Below are positions 38,331 through 47,317 of a DNA stretch of 64,000 nt, one piece after another. This DNA is from Microbacterium sp. CH12i (GTDB lineage Bacteria > Actinomycetota > Actinomycetes > Actinomycetales > Microbacteriaceae). Each line of letters begins with the position of its first letter. Position 1 is the stretch's first letter. The DNA lies in the NCBI RefSeq assembly GCF_000685355.1, contig NZ_JHET01000006.1, positions 124,001-188,000 of the forward strand, in the 5' to 3' direction. The notes under the pieces are model-generated. The model was not told where the DNA came from and searched no databases. It saw nothing but the letters and a program-made list of their open reading frames with translations. The translations under genes were made by a program, and so were the position numbers.

Positions 38331-40132
38331 ATGACGAACCGTCTCGCTGACACGCTCAGCCCGTACCTGCGGGCGCATGCCGACAATCCAGTCGATTGGT
38401 ATGCGTGGGGGCCAGAGGCGTTCGCCGAGGCTGCTCGTCGCGACGTGCCGTTGCTTATCTCGATCGGTTACTCCACCTGCCACTGGTGTCATGTCATGGC
38501 GCGAGAGTCGTTTGCGAATCCTGAAACGGCCGAGCTCATCAACCGGGATTTCGTCGCGGTGAAGGTAGATCGAGAAGAGCATCCTGCGTCGACGGCGCGT
38601 ACATGGCCGCCGCATCCGCGTTCACTCAGAACCTCGGATGGCCGCTGACGGTGTTCACGACGCCGCAGGGGCGCACGTTTTACGCAGGAACGTACTGGCC
38701 GCCCGAGGCGCGCGCACCTATGCCGGCGTTCCGTGATGTGCTCGCTGCGGTGCGCGAAGCATGGAACGTGCGCCGAGAACAGGCGATCGAATCGGCGGAT
38801 GCTGTCGCTGACGCACTTGCGCAGGCCGGTGCCGCCGCGCCCTCTGTACTGCCCAGCGCGGATGAGATCGTGCTGGCGGCCACAGCGCTCGTGCGGAAAG
38901 AAGACCGGCTGTACGGCGGATTCGGTGGGTCGCCGAAGTTCCCGGTCGCGACGACGCTGCGATTCCTGCAGGCACCGTTGGTGCGGCGTTCTTCTCCCGA
39001 TTCGGCTGCTGTGGCTGACCGTGCGCTCGCGGCGATGACGGCATCCGCTCTGCGTGACGAGGATGGTGGGTTCTTCCGCTACGCGACACAGCGCGACTGG
39101 ACCGTGCCGCACTACGAACGGATGCTGACCGACAACGCGCAGCTGCTCGATGTGGCTCTCGACGCAGGAGACGAGGCGACCGCGCGCGGAATTGCGGGAT
39201 TCTTACTGTCAGTGCTGCGACGCGACGGCGGCGGATTCGGTGCCGCGCAGGATTCGGAATCGTGGATCGATGGTGAGCGCAGTGAGGGTGGGTACTACCT
39301 GCGCGCGGTGGCTGATCGGGGGGAGCTTGAACCGCCTACCGTAGATGGCAAAGTCATCACCGGGTGGAACGGGCTCGCGATCGGTGCGCTCGCGCGTGCC
39401 GGTGCTGTGTTCGGTGAAACGGCGTGGGTGGACGCTGCGGCTTCTGCTGCGTCGTATGTCATGAAGACGAATCGGGATGCTGACGGACGGCTCGTTCGCA
39501 CGTCGTTGGACGATGTGGCGTCACCAGCCGTGGCGACGATGGCGGATATCGGTCTGCTCGCGGATGGGCTGTTCGCGCTCGCCGTAGCCACCGGTGACGC
39601 GTCGTGGGCGGTCAAGGCGCACGATGTGCTCGACGATGCGCTCGCCGGGAGGCTCGTGGCCGACCCCGTACTCGTCGCACAGGGAATGGTGCTTGCGCCG
39701 GATCAGACGGACGGCGATTTGCCTTCGGGAGTTTCGGCGGTGGCATCCGCTGCGCTCGCGGCCTGGCGGCTGGGTGCGGGGGAGTCGTATCGAGTGGCGG
39801 CCGAAGAACTGGTGGGTGCGCATGCGGGCCGCGGGATCGAGCAACCCTTCGGACACGGATCGCTGCTTCTCGTGGCGGCCGGGCTTGTTGATCCGCCTCG
39901 CCAGGTTGTGGTGGTGACTGAATCGCCCGCTGGGGCGCTGGCTCGGACTGCGCGGACGGTCGACGCAGATGTGATCGCCGTGGTATCCGTTGGGCAGGCG
40001 CAAGAATTTGCGGATGCCGGGTTTGAGCTGTTTGAGGGCAAGTCGGTTTCTGCTGAAGTGGCGTATGACTGTCGCTCGTTTGTATGTCGGTTGCCAACTT
40101 CGGACCCGGGCGGGCTGAATCGGGAGCGTTGA
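38331..40132 (+). CDS. thioredoxin-domain DUF255 protein (YyaL/SSP411-like), single-base frameshift
   Basis: About 600 residues. The N-terminal DUF255 thioredoxin-like domain reads [39 protein letters not shown], then [12 protein letters not shown]. The rest reads in another frame: [34 protein letters not shown], then an alpha/alpha-barrel part ([26 protein letters not shown]). The switch is at about 38585-38588; restoring one base gives the expected [10 protein letters not shown]. Function is unknown; the CHWC motif suggests redox chemistry and the barrel resembles glycoside-processing enzymes. TAGCGT (38319-38324) stands 6 nt before ATG 38331. Confidence 0.82.
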
Positions 40133-40153
40133 ACCTGGGGTTTAAGGTTCATA

Positions 40154-40169
40154 GCGAATATTTGTTCGA
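40154..40169. promoter_or_regulatory. LexA (SOS) box candidate upstream of the DUF222/HNH gene
   Basis: GCGAATATTTGTTCGA matches the actinobacterial SOS box TCGAAC-N4-GTTCGA at 10 of 12 defined positions. It lies 30 nt before ATG 40199 and overlaps the expected -35 region of the promoter whose -10 is TTAAAT at 40187-40192. Confidence 0.5.
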
Positions 40170-40198
40170 ATGTCGGTGGCCCTCGGTTAAATAGAGGT

Positions 40199-41695
40199 AT
40201 GAACAGCGTTGTCGCCCACCTTGAGAGTCTCGATGAGACGCTCGCTGTTGCGGCGCGCGAAGGGTTCGAAGCTGAGGCGATCCCTGACCTGGCTGGTCGT
40301 GAAATTGCTGACCTTCTCGCGGTGGCCGGGCGTGTGCAGCGGCGCCTTGAGAGCCTGCAGGTCGAGGCGACCGTGCAGGTGCGTGAGCGTTCCGAGGGCA
40401 TGCGCGACGAGCGACTGACCACGACGTATGGGTGCTCACGTCCGGCAGATTTGGTGCGGATGCTGACGCTCATTGATTCGCGATCAGCGAATCGACTAGT
40501 GAGGGCGGCCGGGTTCGCGCGGCGAGAGCGCAGCATTACGGATGGTGGATTCCTGCCGGCCCGCTACCCAGCGTTGCGCGAGGCGATGGTCTCCGGTGAC
40601 CTTGGGCTCGACGGATTCCTCGCGGCAACAGAACCGTTAGAGGCGTCGGCGCGGCGCATCAGTGACGAGGCTCGGCTTGAAGCAGACCGGCAACTCGGCG
40701 CTCTGGCTCGCGGAATCCAGAGCGATCTCGATGCCGATTCGACTATGGACGAAGGCATGGCCGGACCACTCCCGACTCCGGAAGACTTGAAGGTCTTGTC
40801 GCAGGTGCTCGTTGCCTATCTCGACCCTGACGGCGCCGAGCCCACCGATGAGCTTGCGATGCGCGGCCGTAGCTTCACGATTGGAGCGGTCTGTGACGGT
40901 CTTGCTCCAGTTCACGGCAAGCTCCTTCCAGGAGTTGCAGGTCAATTGCAGTTGCTGATCGACAGCCTGATGAATCCAAAAGTCGATGGTCCAGAAAATC
41001 TCGGCGTGCACTTCACGCCATCTGAAGGCGACGATTCGTCCCGTTCCGACGATTCACCCGGGCTCGATGATTCGCTGCCTGACGCGACGTATCTTGACAA
41101 CCGCACCCGTACCCAGAAGCGGCATGATGCGATCGCTACTCTTTTAAATGTCGCGGCCCGTGCCGGCGAAGTTTCCGATCTCGGCGGCGCGGCGCCCACT
41201 CTTGTGGTGTCAGTCTCCGCCGAGGATTACGCGGCTGGCAAAGGCTGGGGAACAGTCGTCAACACCGGAGATCTCGTGCCGATGCGAGTCGCGGCGCAGA
41301 CGGCTTGCGCGGGTGGCATTCAGCGAATCCTGTTCGACGAACGAGGCCGAATCGTGTCGCTGGGAACCTCCGGCCGCATCTTCAACTCCCTGCAACGGCG
41401 GTCGATCGTACGCCGCGACGGCGGATGCATCGTGCCAGGCTGCACTGTGCCCCCTACCTGGTGCGAAGTGCACCACGTTCACGAGCACGCCGACGGCGGG
41501 CCGACCCACACCGATAACGGTGTGCTGCTCTGCTGGTTCCACCATCGAACCCTGCATCTGTCGCACTGGCAGGTTCGAATGAACCGTGGCGTTCCAGAGA
41601 TTCGAGGCCCCGAATGGTGGGACGCCGAACAACGATGGCGGCCCGCCAGCAAGGTGCGGCCGAAGCGCTCCCGATCATCGACCATGTCACGATGA
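40199..41695 (+). CDS. DUF222 / HNH endonuclease-domain protein (13E12 repeat-like)
   Basis: A 498-residue protein. The N-terminal DUF222 region includes EIADLLAVAGRVQRRLESLQ and SRSANRLVRAAGFARRERSI; an acidic Ser/Asp linker (DDSSRSDDSPGLDDS) follows near residues 280-295. The C-terminal HNH nuclease motif has GCIVPGCTVPPTWCEVHHV with HEHADGGPTHTDN and LLCWFHHRTLHLSHW (two Cys pairs and catalytic His). Such proteins are abundant in Microbacteriaceae and mycobacteria, where some sit on 13E12 elements. A LexA-like box upstream suggests DNA-damage induction. TTAAAT is 6 nt before the ATG. Confidence 0.9.
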   Translation: MNSVVAHLESLDETLAVAAREGFEAEAIPDLAGREIADLLAVAGRVQRRLESLQVEATVQVRERSEGMRDERLTTTYGCSRPADLVRMLTLIDSRSANRLVRAAGFARRERSITDGGFLPARYPALREAMVSGDLGLDGFLAATEPLEASARRISDEARLEADRQLGALARGIQSDLDADSTMDEGMAGPLPTPEDLKVLSQVLVAYLDPDGAEPTDELAMRGRSFTIGAVCDGLAPVHGKLLPGVAGQLQLLIDSLMNPKVDGPENLGVHFTPSEGDDSSRSDDSPGLDDSLPDATYLDNRTRTQKRHDAIATLLNVAARAGEVSDLGGAAPTLVVSVSAEDYAAGKGWGTVVNTGDLVPMRVAAQTACAGGIQRILFDERGRIVSLGTSGRIFNSLQRRSIVRRDGGCIVPGCTVPPTWCEVHHVHEHADGGPTHTDNGVLLCWFHHRTLHLSHWQVRMNRGVPEIRGPEWWDAEQRWRPASKVRPKRSRSSTMSR

Positions 41696-41700
41696 GTATA

Positions 41701-41980
41701 TGAACTCTCTCGATCCCGCGCTCGTTCCTGAGCTGTTGGTCACTGACAGGGTGAAGAGTATCGAGTTCTGGTGTGAGCTCTGCGGGTTCAACTGTTCATG
41801 ACACCGGAGACGAAGTGGTATCGAATCGGAGACTTCGACGAGAGCGGAGTGCGTCAGTTCCTGGTTGCTGATCCGGACGGGTATCTCATTCGTTTCCAAA
41901 CATCGTTTGGCCGTCGATCAGTCGCCCCGTCGGGAGATACGGTTTCGAATCCGGTGGGGGAACCCATTTCGAGAGCGTAG
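41701..41980 (+). pseudogene. bleomycin-resistance/VOC-family protein, internally deleted
   Basis: Two pieces of one vicinal-oxygen-chelate protein are present: the start (LDPALVPELLVTDRVKSIEF, then WCELCGF) and the end (PETKWYRIGDFDESGVRQFL, then VADPDGYLIRF). In intact homologues about 65-70 residues separate these parts; here they abut with a frame change near 41790-41800. This is a missing segment, not a single-base slip, so I call it a pseudogene or a collapsed assembly. It lies just downstream of the DUF222 gene and convergent to the mannosyltransferase. Confidence 0.7.
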
Positions 41981-41983
41981 CTT

Positions 41984-43534
41984 TCACACCCAAGTGGGCA
42001 TCCAGTTGTGGATGAGCCAGAACTCGTAGGGCACGCTCGTCCCTGTCCACACCGGATAGAAGAACGCAGACAGCACAAGTGCGACCGCAAGCACGACGAA
42101 CACCGTGCGCTCGCCGGACTGCCTGCGATGCAACGGATGATCTCGACGCCCGGCAATCTCCCGTAGCGCCAGCACCAGGGCCAGCACCAGGAACGGTATC
42201 ATCGCCACCGTGTAGAACTGGAAGATCGTCCGGCTGGGAAACATCAGCCACGGCACATAGGTCACAGCCAGTCCGACCAGCGGCACGGCATAGGCCCATG
42301 ACATCGGCCGACGCATGATCAGACCCCGCACAAACCTGTACAGCAGGAACAATGCCGCCGCGATGCCGGCGTACCAGATCAACGGATTAGGGATGCTGGA
42401 GATCACCGAAATGCAATGGTCAGTGCCGCAGCCAGCTCCATCCCCGACCCACACCGCCGTCGGACGGATCAGCAGCGGCCACTGCCACGCAGGACTCGCG
42501 TAAGGATGCCCGGTCGTGAGCCCGACGTGGAACCCATACATGCTCTGGTGGTATTTCCACAGCGCAATCAGCGGGTTCGCGTCGCTCTGTCGGTCGTAGC
42601 CACCGGCCGTCACCAGCCACCCCGTCCAGCAGACCAGATAGGTCAGGAGCGCAGGCGGAACCAGGAGCATGAACGTGACCGGGCCCTGTCTGGCTGCGGC
42701 ATCCATCGGCCAGAACGCGATTCCAGCGCGGCGACGTGCGAGCGCATCCGTCACCACTAAGTACAGCCCGAGACCTGCGAGCGCATACATTCCCGACCAC
42801 TTCACCGCGCTCGCCGCGCCCAGAGCGACGCCCGCCGCGATCAACCAGGGGCGGCGCCAGATGATCCGTCCCCAGAGCGTCTCGCGATTATCCGGATCAG
42901 CGTATCCCAGGAGCGGCATACTTCGTTTGCGGTCGTGCAGGACGAAGAGAAAACCGAGCAGCATGAAGAACGTCAGGGTGCCGTCCAGCAGCGCGATGCG
43001 GCTCATCACAATGCTGAGCCCGTCGATTGCCAGAAGGAGCCCTGCGACAGTCGCTGCGACGATCGATCGGGTCAGCGCGAGAGCGACCAAGTAGACGAGC
43101 AGCACGGTTGCGGTGCCGACCAGGGCCGTTGCCAGACGCCAGGCCTCGCTGGATCCCGCACCGAAAACCCCCATGCCCAGCGCGATGATCCACTTGCCCA
43201 ACGGTGGATGCACGATGAAGCTGCCCGTCGTGCCGAGAGCGTTGGTGTCACCATTGGGAAAAGCTTCGTTCGCCCCGTCGCCCCAGGTTCCCTCGTAGCC
43301 GAGCGTCCACAGTGACCAGGCGTCCTTGACGTAGTAGGTCTCGTCGAACATCAGCTCGTGCGGATGCCCGAGATTCGCTAGCCGCAGCACTGCGGCTAGC
43401 AACGTGACGACGAGCGGAGCGAACCATCGGATGATGCGATGCCACTCCGGATCCAGCAGCATCCGATCGCGAAGTCGCCCCCACGCGGTCAGACGCTCCG
43501 CCGGAGGCGGCAACAGGGGCACAGGTGCGGTCAC
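41984..43534 (-). CDS. pmt: dolichyl-phosphate-mannose--protein mannosyltransferase (Pmt, GT39)
   Basis: A 516-residue polytopic membrane protein. The catalytic loop after the first helix contains HELMFDETYYVKDAWSLW (the D-E pair of GT39), then SFIVHPPLGKWIIALGMG. Several helices follow, and a loop with HQSMYGFHVGLTTGHPYASP and WQWPLLIRPTAVW. The C-terminal domain is Pmt_4TM. It transfers mannose from polyprenyl-phosphate-mannose to Ser/Thr of exported proteins, as known in actinobacteria. TAGTCT (43546-43541) stands 6 nt before GTG 43534. It is divergent from rsmI, the conserved actinobacterial arrangement. Confidence 0.93.
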   Translation of the reverse strand: MTAPVPLLPPPAERLTAWGRLRDRMLLDPEWHRIIRWFAPLVVTLLAAVLRLANLGHPHELMFDETYYVKDAWSLWTLGYEGTWGDGANEAFPNGDTNALGTTGSFIVHPPLGKWIIALGMGVFGAGSSEAWRLATALVGTATVLLVYLVALALTRSIVAATVAGLLLAIDGLSIVMSRIALLDGTLTFFMLLGFLFVLHDRKRSMPLLGYADPDNRETLWGRIIWRRPWLIAAGVALGAASAVKWSGMYALAGLGLYLVVTDALARRRAGIAFWPMDAAARQGPVTFMLLVPPALLTYLVCWTGWLVTAGGYDRQSDANPLIALWKYHQSMYGFHVGLTTGHPYASPAWQWPLLIRPTAVWVGDGAGCGTDHCISVISSIPNPLIWYAGIAAALFLLYRFVRGLIMRRPMSWAYAVPLVGLAVTYVPWLMFPSRTIFQFYTVAMIPFLVLALVLALREIAGRRDHPLHRRQSGERTVFVVLAVALVLSAFFYPVWTGTSVPYEFWLIHNWMPTWV

Positions 43535-43601
43535 GGGACAAGACTAAGCCTGGCGCCAGGCGATGCCTGGACACCGGAATCGCCGCGCCTAAGCTGAACG
43601 G

Positions 43602-44423
43602 GTGATCATCCTTGCTGCGACTCCGATCGGAAACCTCGGCGACGCCTCCCGCCGACTCATCGAGGTGCTCGAGAACGCCGAAGTGATCGCGGCCGAAGAT
43701 ACCCGCACGACGCAGCGTCTTCTGCAGGCGCTGCAGATCACGAACCGCCCCCGACTCATCGCACTGCACGACCACAACGAGAAGCACAAGGCTGCTGAGC
43801 TCGCAGCCCTCGCCGCCGAGCAGGACCTTGTTGTGCTCAGCGACGCCGGGATGCCGACGGTCAGCGACCCCGGATACGGATTGGTTGCCGAGGCCGTCGT
43901 CCAAGGCGTCACAGTCACCGCGATCCCGGGACCGAGCGCCGTACTGATGGCGCTGGCGATCTCGGGCCTCCCGACCGACCGCTTCACGTTCGAGGGATTC
44001 CTGCCGCGCAAACCAGGCGAACGGCGCACCGCTTTGCGGGCGGTAGCAGCGGAACCACGCACGATGGTGTTCTTCGAATCACCTGCCCGTCTCGCCTCAT
44101 CGCTCAGCGACATGGGCGCAGCATTCGGCCCCGACCGCCGCATTGCTGTCTGCCGCGAACTCACTAAGTTCTATGAAGAAGTGCGGCGCGGCAACGCAGC
44201 TGAGCTCGCCGAGTGGGCCGGCGCCGGAGTGAAGGGCGAGATCGTCGTCGTCGTCGAGGGAGCATCACCCCGGGAGATCTCCCCAGAGGATGCCATCGCC
44301 CAGGTGCAGCAGCTCGTCACGGACGGCATCCGCTTGAAGGATGCTTGCGCCGAGGTCGCCGCAGCGACCGGTCTCTCGTCTCGCGACCTCTATCAGCAGG
44401 TGCTCGCCGCCCGTTCAAAATGA
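43602..44423 (+). CDS. rsmI: 16S rRNA (cytidine1402-2'-O)-methyltransferase
   Basis: A 273-residue SAM-dependent tetrapyrrole-methylase-fold enzyme. Marks are IILAATPIGNLGDASRRLIE, VIAAEDTRTTQRLL, LIALHDHNEK, VVLSDAGMPTVSDPGYGLV and AIPGPSAVLMALAISGLPTD. It methylates C1402 in the ribosomal decoding centre. TAAGCT (43590-43595) stands 6 nt before GTG 43602, indicating a leaderless message. Its last codons lie in the first copy of a 14-bp tandem duplication. Confidence 0.95.
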   Translation: MIILAATPIGNLGDASRRLIEVLENAEVIAAEDTRTTQRLLQALQITNRPRLIALHDHNEKHKAAELAALAAEQDLVVLSDAGMPTVSDPGYGLVAEAVVQGVTVTAIPGPSAVLMALAISGLPTDRFTFEGFLPRKPGERRTALRAVAAEPRTMVFFESPARLASSLSDMGAAFGPDRRIAVCRELTKFYEEVRRGNAAELAEWAGAGVKGEIVVVVEGASPREISPEDAIAQVQQLVTDGIRLKDACAEVAAATGLSSRDLYQQVLAARSK

Positions 44424-44448
44424 GCGGCGACTCGAAATGAGCGGCGAC
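44418..44448 (+). repeat. tandem duplication at the rsmI stop codon
   Basis: AAATGAGCGGCGAC occurs at 44418-44431 and again at 44435-44448 (period 17). The first copy contains the rsmI stop codon TGA. Confidence 0.8.
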
Positions 44449-44543
44449 GCACCAAGAGCAGCACGCACCCCTGCGCCCGCACCCTTTGATCGTTCACTGA
44501 CACGCGGGCAATGGGCCCCAGCATCCGGCCTAGAATTGAGCGC

Positions 44544-46121
44544 ATGCCCGCAGGCGAATCTTTCTACATCACCACGCCCATCTACTACCCCTCTGATGTC
44601 CCGCACATCGGACACGGGTACACCTCGGTGGCGGTCGACACGCTCGCGCGTTGGCACCGTCAGGGTGGCGATGACACCTGGATGCTGACCGGCACCGACG
44701 AGCACGGGCAGAAGATGCTGCGTGCCGCGGCGGCGAACAACGTCACCCCGCAGGAGTGGGTCGACAAGCTCGTCACCGAGAGCTGGTTCCCGCTGCTGGA
44801 GACTCTCAACGTCGCTAATGACGACTTCATCCGCACCACTCAGGAGCGGCACGAGAAGAACGTTCAGGTGTTCTTCCAGCGCCTCTACGACTCCGGCTAC
44901 ATCTACGCCGGCGAGTACGAAGCGCTCTACTGCGTGGGCTGTGAGGAGTTCAAGCCCGAGTCCGAGATCGTCGACGGCACCGGGCCCTTCGAGGGCCTCA
45001 AGGTCTGCGCGATCCACTCCAAGCCGCTCGAACTGCTGCAGGAGAAGAACTACTTCTTCAAGCTCAGCGAGTTCCAGGACCGTCTGCTTGAGCTTTACAA
45101 GACCGAGCCTGACTTCGTCCGCCCGCACTCCGCGCGCAACGAGGTCGTCTCTTTCGTCAGTCAGGGTCTGAAGGACCTCTCCATCTCGCGCTCCACCTTC
45201 GACTGGGGCATCCCGCTGCCCTGGGACGAGTCGCACGTCATCTACGTGTGGGTAGATGCATTGCTGAATTACGCCACCGCAGTCGGATATGGCGCAGATG
45301 AAGACCTGTTCGAACGCCGCTGGCCCGCGTACCATGTGGTCGGCAAAGACATCCTGCGCTTCCACGCGGTGATCTGGCCCGCGCTGCTGATGGCCGCCGG
45401 AATCGACGTGCCCAAGGGGGTCTTCGCGCACGGCTGGCTGCTCGTCGGCGGCGAGAAGATGTCGAAGTCGAAGCTCACCGGCATCGCGCCGACCGAGATC
45501 ACCGACGTTTTCGGCTCAGACGCCTACCGCTACTACTTCCTTTCCGCGATCGCGTTCGGCCAGGATGGCTCGTTCAGTTGGGAAGACCTCTCGGCCCGCT
45601 ACCAGTCCGAGCTTGCCAACGGCTTCGGCAACCTCGCCTCCCGCACGATCGCGATGATCGAGAAGTACTTCGACGGTGTCGTGCCCGAGGCGAGCGAGTA
45701 CACGGAGCAGGATCTCGCAATCCAGAAGATCGTGTCGGATGCCCAGGCTGCAGCCGACGCATCCATCGAGCAGTTCCGCATCGACGAGGCGATCCACGCA
45801 ATCTGGACGATCGTCGACGCGCTGAACGGCTACATCACCGAAAACGAGCCGTGGGCACTCGCCCGCGACGAAGACAAGCGTGCGCGCCTCGGCACCGTGC
45901 TGTACACCTGCGCTGAGGGCCTCCGTGCGCTCGCTGTGTTGCTCTCACCAGTGATGCCGCAGTCCACTCAGAAACTCTGGGAATCTCTCGGTGCTGGGGC
46001 AGGCCTCGGCGCGCTTGACGCCCAGCCGATTCGCGAGGCCGGAACCTGGGGCACCCTCGCTCCCGGCACCAAGGTCACAGCCCTTGCGCCGCTCTTCCCT
46101 CGGGTCGAGTCCACCGCCTGA
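44544..46121 (+). CDS. metG: methionyl-tRNA synthetase
   Basis: A 525-residue class I aminoacyl-tRNA synthetase. It has the HIGH motif in DVPHIGHGYTS, the connective domain with a single knuckle (YCVGCEEFKPESEIVDG, later CAIHSKPLE, a modified zinc site), the KMSKS motif in GGEKMSKSKLTGI, and the anticodon-binding helical domain (ANGFGNLASRTIAMIEKYFD). It lacks the C-terminal dimerisation domain of the longer type. ATG 44544 follows TAGAAT (44531-44536) by 7 nt, with no SD, so it is probably leaderless. Confidence 0.97.
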   Translation: MPAGESFYITTPIYYPSDVPHIGHGYTSVAVDTLARWHRQGGDDTWMLTGTDEHGQKMLRAAAANNVTPQEWVDKLVTESWFPLLETLNVANDDFIRTTQERHEKNVQVFFQRLYDSGYIYAGEYEALYCVGCEEFKPESEIVDGTGPFEGLKVCAIHSKPLELLQEKNYFFKLSEFQDRLLELYKTEPDFVRPHSARNEVVSFVSQGLKDLSISRSTFDWGIPLPWDESHVIYVWVDALLNYATAVGYGADEDLFERRWPAYHVVGKDILRFHAVIWPALLMAAGIDVPKGVFAHGWLLVGGEKMSKSKLTGIAPTEITDVFGSDAYRYYFLSAIAFGQDGSFSWEDLSARYQSELANGFGNLASRTIAMIEKYFDGVVPEASEYTEQDLAIQKIVSDAQAAADASIEQFRIDEAIHAIWTIVDALNGYITENEPWALARDEDKRARLGTVLYTCAEGLRALAVLLSPVMPQSTQKLWESLGAGAGLGALDAQPIREAGTWGTLAPGTKVTALAPLFPRVESTA

Positions 46122-46124
46122 GCC

Positions 46125-46997
46125 ATGACGTACGTGAAGTCTCGTGATTCAGATGGTCGCAAAGACCTGAAGTATCCGGCGGCCCCCGAGCCGCTGGCGG
46201 TCCCCGTGTACGACAATCACGCGCACTTGGAGATCACGGACGGCGTCGAGCCGCTCAGCCTCGCCGAGCAGCTCGATCGTGCACAGGCGGTCGGAGTCGC
46301 CGGTGTCGTGCAGGCCTCCGGCGACATCGAGTCATCTCGTTGGGCGGTGGATGCCGCGGCATCCGACCAGCGTGTCCTCGCAGCCGTCGCGATCCATCCC
46401 AACGACGCACCGACGTATGCCGAAGCAGGGCAACTCGACCACGCGATCAGCGTGATCGACGAGCTCGCCTCGCACCCGCGCACGCGCGCGATCGGCGAGA
46501 CGGGGCTCGATTTCTTCCGCACCGAACCCGAACGCCAGGCGCCCCAGTTCGAGAGTTTCGAAGCGCACATCGCGCTCGCGAAGAAGCACGGCATCGCGAT
46601 GCAGATCCACGATCGGGACGCTCATGACGCCGTGCTAGAGACACTAAACCGCGTCAGCGCGCCCGATCGAACGGTGTTTCACTGCTTCTCCGGTGACGAC
46701 GCGATGGCGAGAATCTGCGCAGATGCCGGCTATTACCTGTCGTTCGCCGGCAACGTCACGTTCAAGAACGCGCAGAACCTTCGCGACGCGCTGAAGGTCA
46801 CCCCGCTCGATCGCATCCTCGTCGAGACGGATGCTCCGTTCCTGACGCCTGTGCCGCTGCGCGGCCGGCCGAACGCGCCGTACCTCATCCCGCTCACCCT
46901 GCGGTTCATGGCAGCGGAGCTCGACATGCCTGTCGATGAGCTCGCCGCGCGGGTCGCCGCGAACACTGTCGCCGTCTACGGTTCGTTCGAAGACTGA
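46125..46997 (+). CDS. tatD: TatD-family metal-dependent DNase
   Basis: A 290-residue TIM-barrel hydrolase. The first metal motif is VYDNHAHLEITDGVEPL, with VLAAVAIHPNDAPTY, AIGETGLDFFRTEPERQAPQ, MQIHDRDAHDAVLETL, VFHCFSGDDAMARICADAGY and ILVETDAPFLTPVPLRGRPN. These are the full metal-ligand set. TatD proteins are 3'-5' DNases involved in repair. It begins 3 nt after metG stops, so the two are co-translated. Confidence 0.95.
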   Translation: MTYVKSRDSDGRKDLKYPAAPEPLAVPVYDNHAHLEITDGVEPLSLAEQLDRAQAVGVAGVVQASGDIESSRWAVDAAASDQRVLAAVAIHPNDAPTYAEAGQLDHAISVIDELASHPRTRAIGETGLDFFRTEPERQAPQFESFEAHIALAKKHGIAMQIHDRDAHDAVLETLNRVSAPDRTVFHCFSGDDAMARICADAGYYLSFAGNVTFKNAQNLRDALKVTPLDRILVETDAPFLTPVPLRGRPNAPYLIPLTLRFMAAELDMPVDELAARVAANTVAVYGSFED

Positions 46998-47010
46998 CAG
47001 CCTCTTCCCG

Positions 47011-47044
47011 ATGTAGTCTCGAGTGAGTAAACTCGTGACTACAT
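47011..47044. promoter_or_regulatory. operator palindrome of the Phd/VapC module
   Basis: ATGTAGTCTCGAGT (47011-47024) and ACTCGTGACTACAT (47031-47044) pair in 13 of 14 positions around a 6-nt spacer. TAAACT inside (47028-47033) is a possible -10. The site lies 16 nt before the antitoxin ATG; antitoxins of this type bind such palindromes to repress their own operon. Confidence 0.7.
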
Positions 47045-47059
47045 TGACGGGAGCGCATC

Positions 47060-47317
47060 ATGACGCGAATCGGAATTCGGGAGCTGAAGGCGCAGTTGAG
47101 CGCTCACGTGAAGTCTGCGAGTGCTGGCGAACGGGTGCTGATCACTGATCGGGGTGCGGTAGTCGCTCAGCTCGTTCCGGCTGAAGGCGAGGTCCTGCTG
47201 CAGCGCCTCATTGATGAAGGTGTCGCGATGCCGCCGGCTCACCGGGTTCGTCGGACTCCTCATCCGCGCCAGATCTCCGGCACGGTCAGCGACCTTGTTT
47301 CCGAGCAACGAGATTGA
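47060..47317 (+). CDS. Phd/YefM-family antitoxin
   Basis: An 85-residue antitoxin. The N-terminal dimer and DNA-binding fold is MTRIGIRELKAQLSAHVKSA and GERVLITDRGAVVAQLVPAE. The C-terminal tail is basic and proline-rich (RVRRTPHPRQISG), as in toxin-neutralising tails of prevent-host-death proteins. Its stop overlaps the TTG start of the toxin by 3 nt. It binds the VapC toxin and represses the shared promoter, by family knowledge. Confidence 0.85.
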   Translation: MTRIGIRELKAQLSAHVKSASAGERVLITDRGAVVAQLVPAEGEVLLQRLIDEGVAMPPAHRVRRTPHPRQISGTVSDLVSEQRD

